This document shows, piece after piece, positions 62,528 through 64,000 of a stretch of 64,000 nucleotides of DNA. The DNA is from JAJCYK01 sp965212195. Its GTDB lineage: Bacteria; Bacteroidota; Bacteroidia; Cytophagales; Cyclobacteriaceae. Location of the stretch: the NCBI GenBank assembly GCA_965212195.1, contig CBDBUW010000010.1, positions 1 through 64,000 on the forward strand, given 5' to 3'. Under the pieces are notes generated by a model, which did no database searches, was not told the origin of the DNA, and saw only the letters and a list, made by a program, of their open reading frames with translations. Each line of letters starts with the position of its first letter. The first letter of the stretch is position 1. The translations under genes were made by a program, and so were the position numbers.

Positions 62528-63286
62528 CTAACTAGGAAAGTAGTTGCCAATTTCACTTTTTATGTTGTTTGCACCTAAACTAAGAATCCGCACATATTCC
62601 TCAATAGCCTCTTCCCTGAATCGAGTAGCCGGACCTGAGGCGCTCAACGCCGCCACCACTTGGTCCTTCACATTAAATACCGGTACCGCTACACATATCA
62701 AACCATCTTCCAACTCTTCTCGATCTATGGCATATCCACATTGAGCAATGGTCGACAACTGACGCCGAATCCTGGTAGTATCGATTAACGTGTTTTCGGT
62801 ATAGGCTTGGATGTTGGTGGAATTGAGGTACGCATTAAGGGCTGAGACCTTGGAAAATGCCAATAAAACCTTGCCTAGAGCAGTACAATGTATGGGTGTA
62901 TAGTGACCAACGGTTGAACTCAATTTCAGTCCTTTGGGGCTTTCTATTTTGTCTACAATCAATACTCCTTGTGGTTGTAGTATACCTAGATGGACCGTCT
63001 CAGTTATTTCTTTGGCAACCTTCTCCAGGTGCTTATGGGCACAATTCACAAGTGCACCATGTAACTCAACCCGACTACCCAGTTCGAAGAGTTTTAAACC
63101 CAGTCGATATTTGCCCGACAAAGGATTCTGTTGTAATACCTTAAGCTCTGCTAGAGTGGACATTTGCCGGTAGATGGTACTTTTGTTGGAGCCCAGTTGC
63201 TGCGCTAATTCACGAACACCCCACTCAGGTTTCACTGAAGTGAAATGGTCTAGTAGGTGAAAAGCCTTAGTAATGGTAGAGCTCAT
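62528..63286 (-). CDS. IclR family transcriptional regulator
   Basis: A 252-residue regulator. N-terminal winged helix-turn-helix: KPEWGVRELAQQLG, SNKSTIYRQMSTLAELK. The C-terminal IclR effector domain spans about residues 75-250, with HCTALGKVLLAFS and GYAIDREELEDGLICVAVPV. It is embedded between the hydratase/decarboxylase gene (8 bp upstream) and the dehydrogenase (48 bp downstream), so it probably controls this operon in response to a pathway aromatic or muconate, and is autoregulated. Ligand unknown. Confidence 0.93.
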   Translation of the reverse strand: MSSTITKAFHLLDHFTSVKPEWGVRELAQQLGSNKSTIYRQMSTLAELKVLQQNPLSGKYRLGLKLFELGSRVELHGALVNCAHKHLEKVAKEITETVHLGILQPQGVLIVDKIESPKGLKLSSTVGHYTPIHCTALGKVLLAFSKVSALNAYLNSTNIQAYTENTLIDTTRIRRQLSTIAQCGYAIDREELEDGLICVAVPVFNVKDQVVAALSASGPATRFREEAIEEYVRILSLGANNIKSEIGNYFPS

Positions 63287-63294
63287 AGATTATT

Positions 63295-64000
63295 TTAAAC
63301 AATTCTTAGTCCCACTGACCCTAGGCCTTCAGCATGCGCTTCAACCAGAAAACCGCTTTCAAAAAACCTGGCGGCCGTGGCCGCTCCGGCCAATACAATC
63401 TCCCCGGCCTTAAGCATGCGGTTATGAGATCTTAATAGATCTACCGCGTTGATCAGTGAGTTCCAGGGATCACCCAGGATGGCACTGGAGTTTCCTGTTT
63501 CCACTATTTCATTATTAAAACTTAAGCTAATTTTGATATTCCTTATAGGAGTACTTGCTGGATACCAGGATCCAATAGTGAATGCCGCTGACGAACAATT
63601 GTCTGCCACAACATCTTCCAGGGAAAACTTGAAATCCCGGTACCGTGAGTCAATAACTTCCACGGCCACAGCCACTCCTTGAACATACTGTTCAACATTT
63701 TGCAAACTTATGGGGCCATCTATGGTCTTGCCAATGAGAAAAGCAATTTCCGGCTCTGCACGGGGATGTATGAAATTCTCAATAGGCACCTCATCTCCTG
63801 AATGAAAGCGCATGCGATCGGTAAGGCTGCCCCAAATGATTTCTTTTACTCCCATCTGCTCCATCTTGGCCAGACTGGTAAAACCCAGTTTGACACCCAC
63901 CACCTGCTCTCCCCGGTCCACACATTTCTGCAACAGCAGATCTTGTACTTGATAAGCATCAGCCAAGCTTAGTGGTGACGATAAGCTTATTTGAGGAATG
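63295..64000 (-). CDS. 4-Oxalocrotonate decarboxylase / 2-oxopent-4-enoate hydratase family protein, 5' end beyond window
   Basis: A fumarylacetoacetase-fold enzyme of the DmpH/DmpE family; the frame is open to the right edge, so its N-terminus is missing (the visible sequence begins ...LSLADAYQVQ). Metal-binding glutamates lie in RAEPEIAFLIG and AVEVIDSRYRD. LGFTSLAKMEQMG and VVADNCSSAAFTIG are conserved. In this operon it would act on 4-oxalocrotonate, formed from 2-aminomuconate by a deaminase not seen here, or on 2-oxopent-4-enoate. The two activities cannot be told apart by eye. An in-frame TTG at 63966 is not the true start. Confidence 0.88.
   Translation of the reverse strand, partial: IPQISLSSPLSLADAYQVQDLLLQKCVDRGEQVVGVKLGFTSLAKMEQMGVKEIIWGSLTDRMRFHSGDEVPIENFIHPRAEPEIAFLIGKTIDGPISLQNVEQYVQGVAVAVEVIDSRYRDFKFSLEDVVADNCSSAAFTIGSWYPASTPIRNIKISLSFNNEIVETGNSSAILGDPWNSLINAVDLLRSHNRMLKAGEIVLAGAATAARFFESGFLVEAHAEGLGSVGLRIV

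Noticed and set aside
1..64000. tRNA, rRNA, CRISPR arrays, prophage or transposon genes
   Set aside because: I saw no tRNA-like cloverleaf with CCA end, no rRNA blocks, no regularly spaced repeat array and no transposase or integrase motifs; repeats present are too few and irregular.

Overview
The window comes from a member of the Bacteroidota. The evidence is a type IX secretion (T9SS) C-terminal sorting domain, the DUF4266/DUF3570 pair, promoter boxes resembling the Bacteroidota TAnnTTTG -7 motif, few Shine-Dalgarno sequences, and many lipoproteins. The gene content (sulfatase, DUF1080 hydrolase, secreted peptidases) suits a heterotrophic, probably marine, polymer degrader. The order cannot be settled by eye. 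No rRNA, tRNA, CRISPR array, transposase, integrase or phage gene was seen, so this reads as ordinary chromosome.

Left part (1-17 kb): a frameshifted Tat-exported flavin amine oxidase; small membrane and lipoproteins; a tricorn-type S41 peptidase; DUF5996; a secreted zinc-peptidase pair; GNAT and SnoaL-like proteins; two DoxX proteins; an M24 peptidase; and a DoxX / Gfo-Idh-MocA / class C serine hydrolase operon.

Middle (16.7-27 kb): a glycosyltransferase and a membrane-bound class III cyclase, then a signalling island on the minus strand. It holds three NarL-type regulators (one with a degenerate output domain), three histidine kinases and a PD40 propeller protein. Next come, on the plus strand, PaaZ fused to a DUF1569 domain, an enoyl-CoA hydratase and a second serine hydrolase. 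A 475-bp intergenic region with repeated TTTAGGTGAGA sites and an inverted repeat separates the island from paaZ.

32-46 kb: a thioredoxin / DUF4266 / DUF3570 cassette, a sulfatase divergent from a DUF1080 hydrolase with a gene remnant between them, transporters (MFS, APC), an alpha/beta hydrolase, two VOC proteins, a third serine hydrolase, a CPBP peptidase, and an unusual GTP cyclohydrolase II-like protein.

46-64 kb: DUF2459, an oligopeptidase B-like S9 peptidase, a phosphoesterase with an intradiol-dioxygenase-like lipoprotein, a cation diffusion facilitator, and a 1205-residue T9SS propeller protein. Last is a tightly packed minus-strand kynurenine operon: 4-oxalocrotonate decarboxylase/hydratase family protein, IclR regulator, aldehyde dehydrogenase, 3-hydroxyanthranilate dioxygenase, ACMS decarboxylase, kynureninase and kynurenine 3-monooxygenase. 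Together these degrade kynurenine via meta cleavage of 3-hydroxyanthranilate to 2-aminomuconate and towards central metabolism. The operon continues past the right edge. The tryptophan dioxygenase, formylkynurenine hydrolase and aminomuconate deaminase steps are not in the window.
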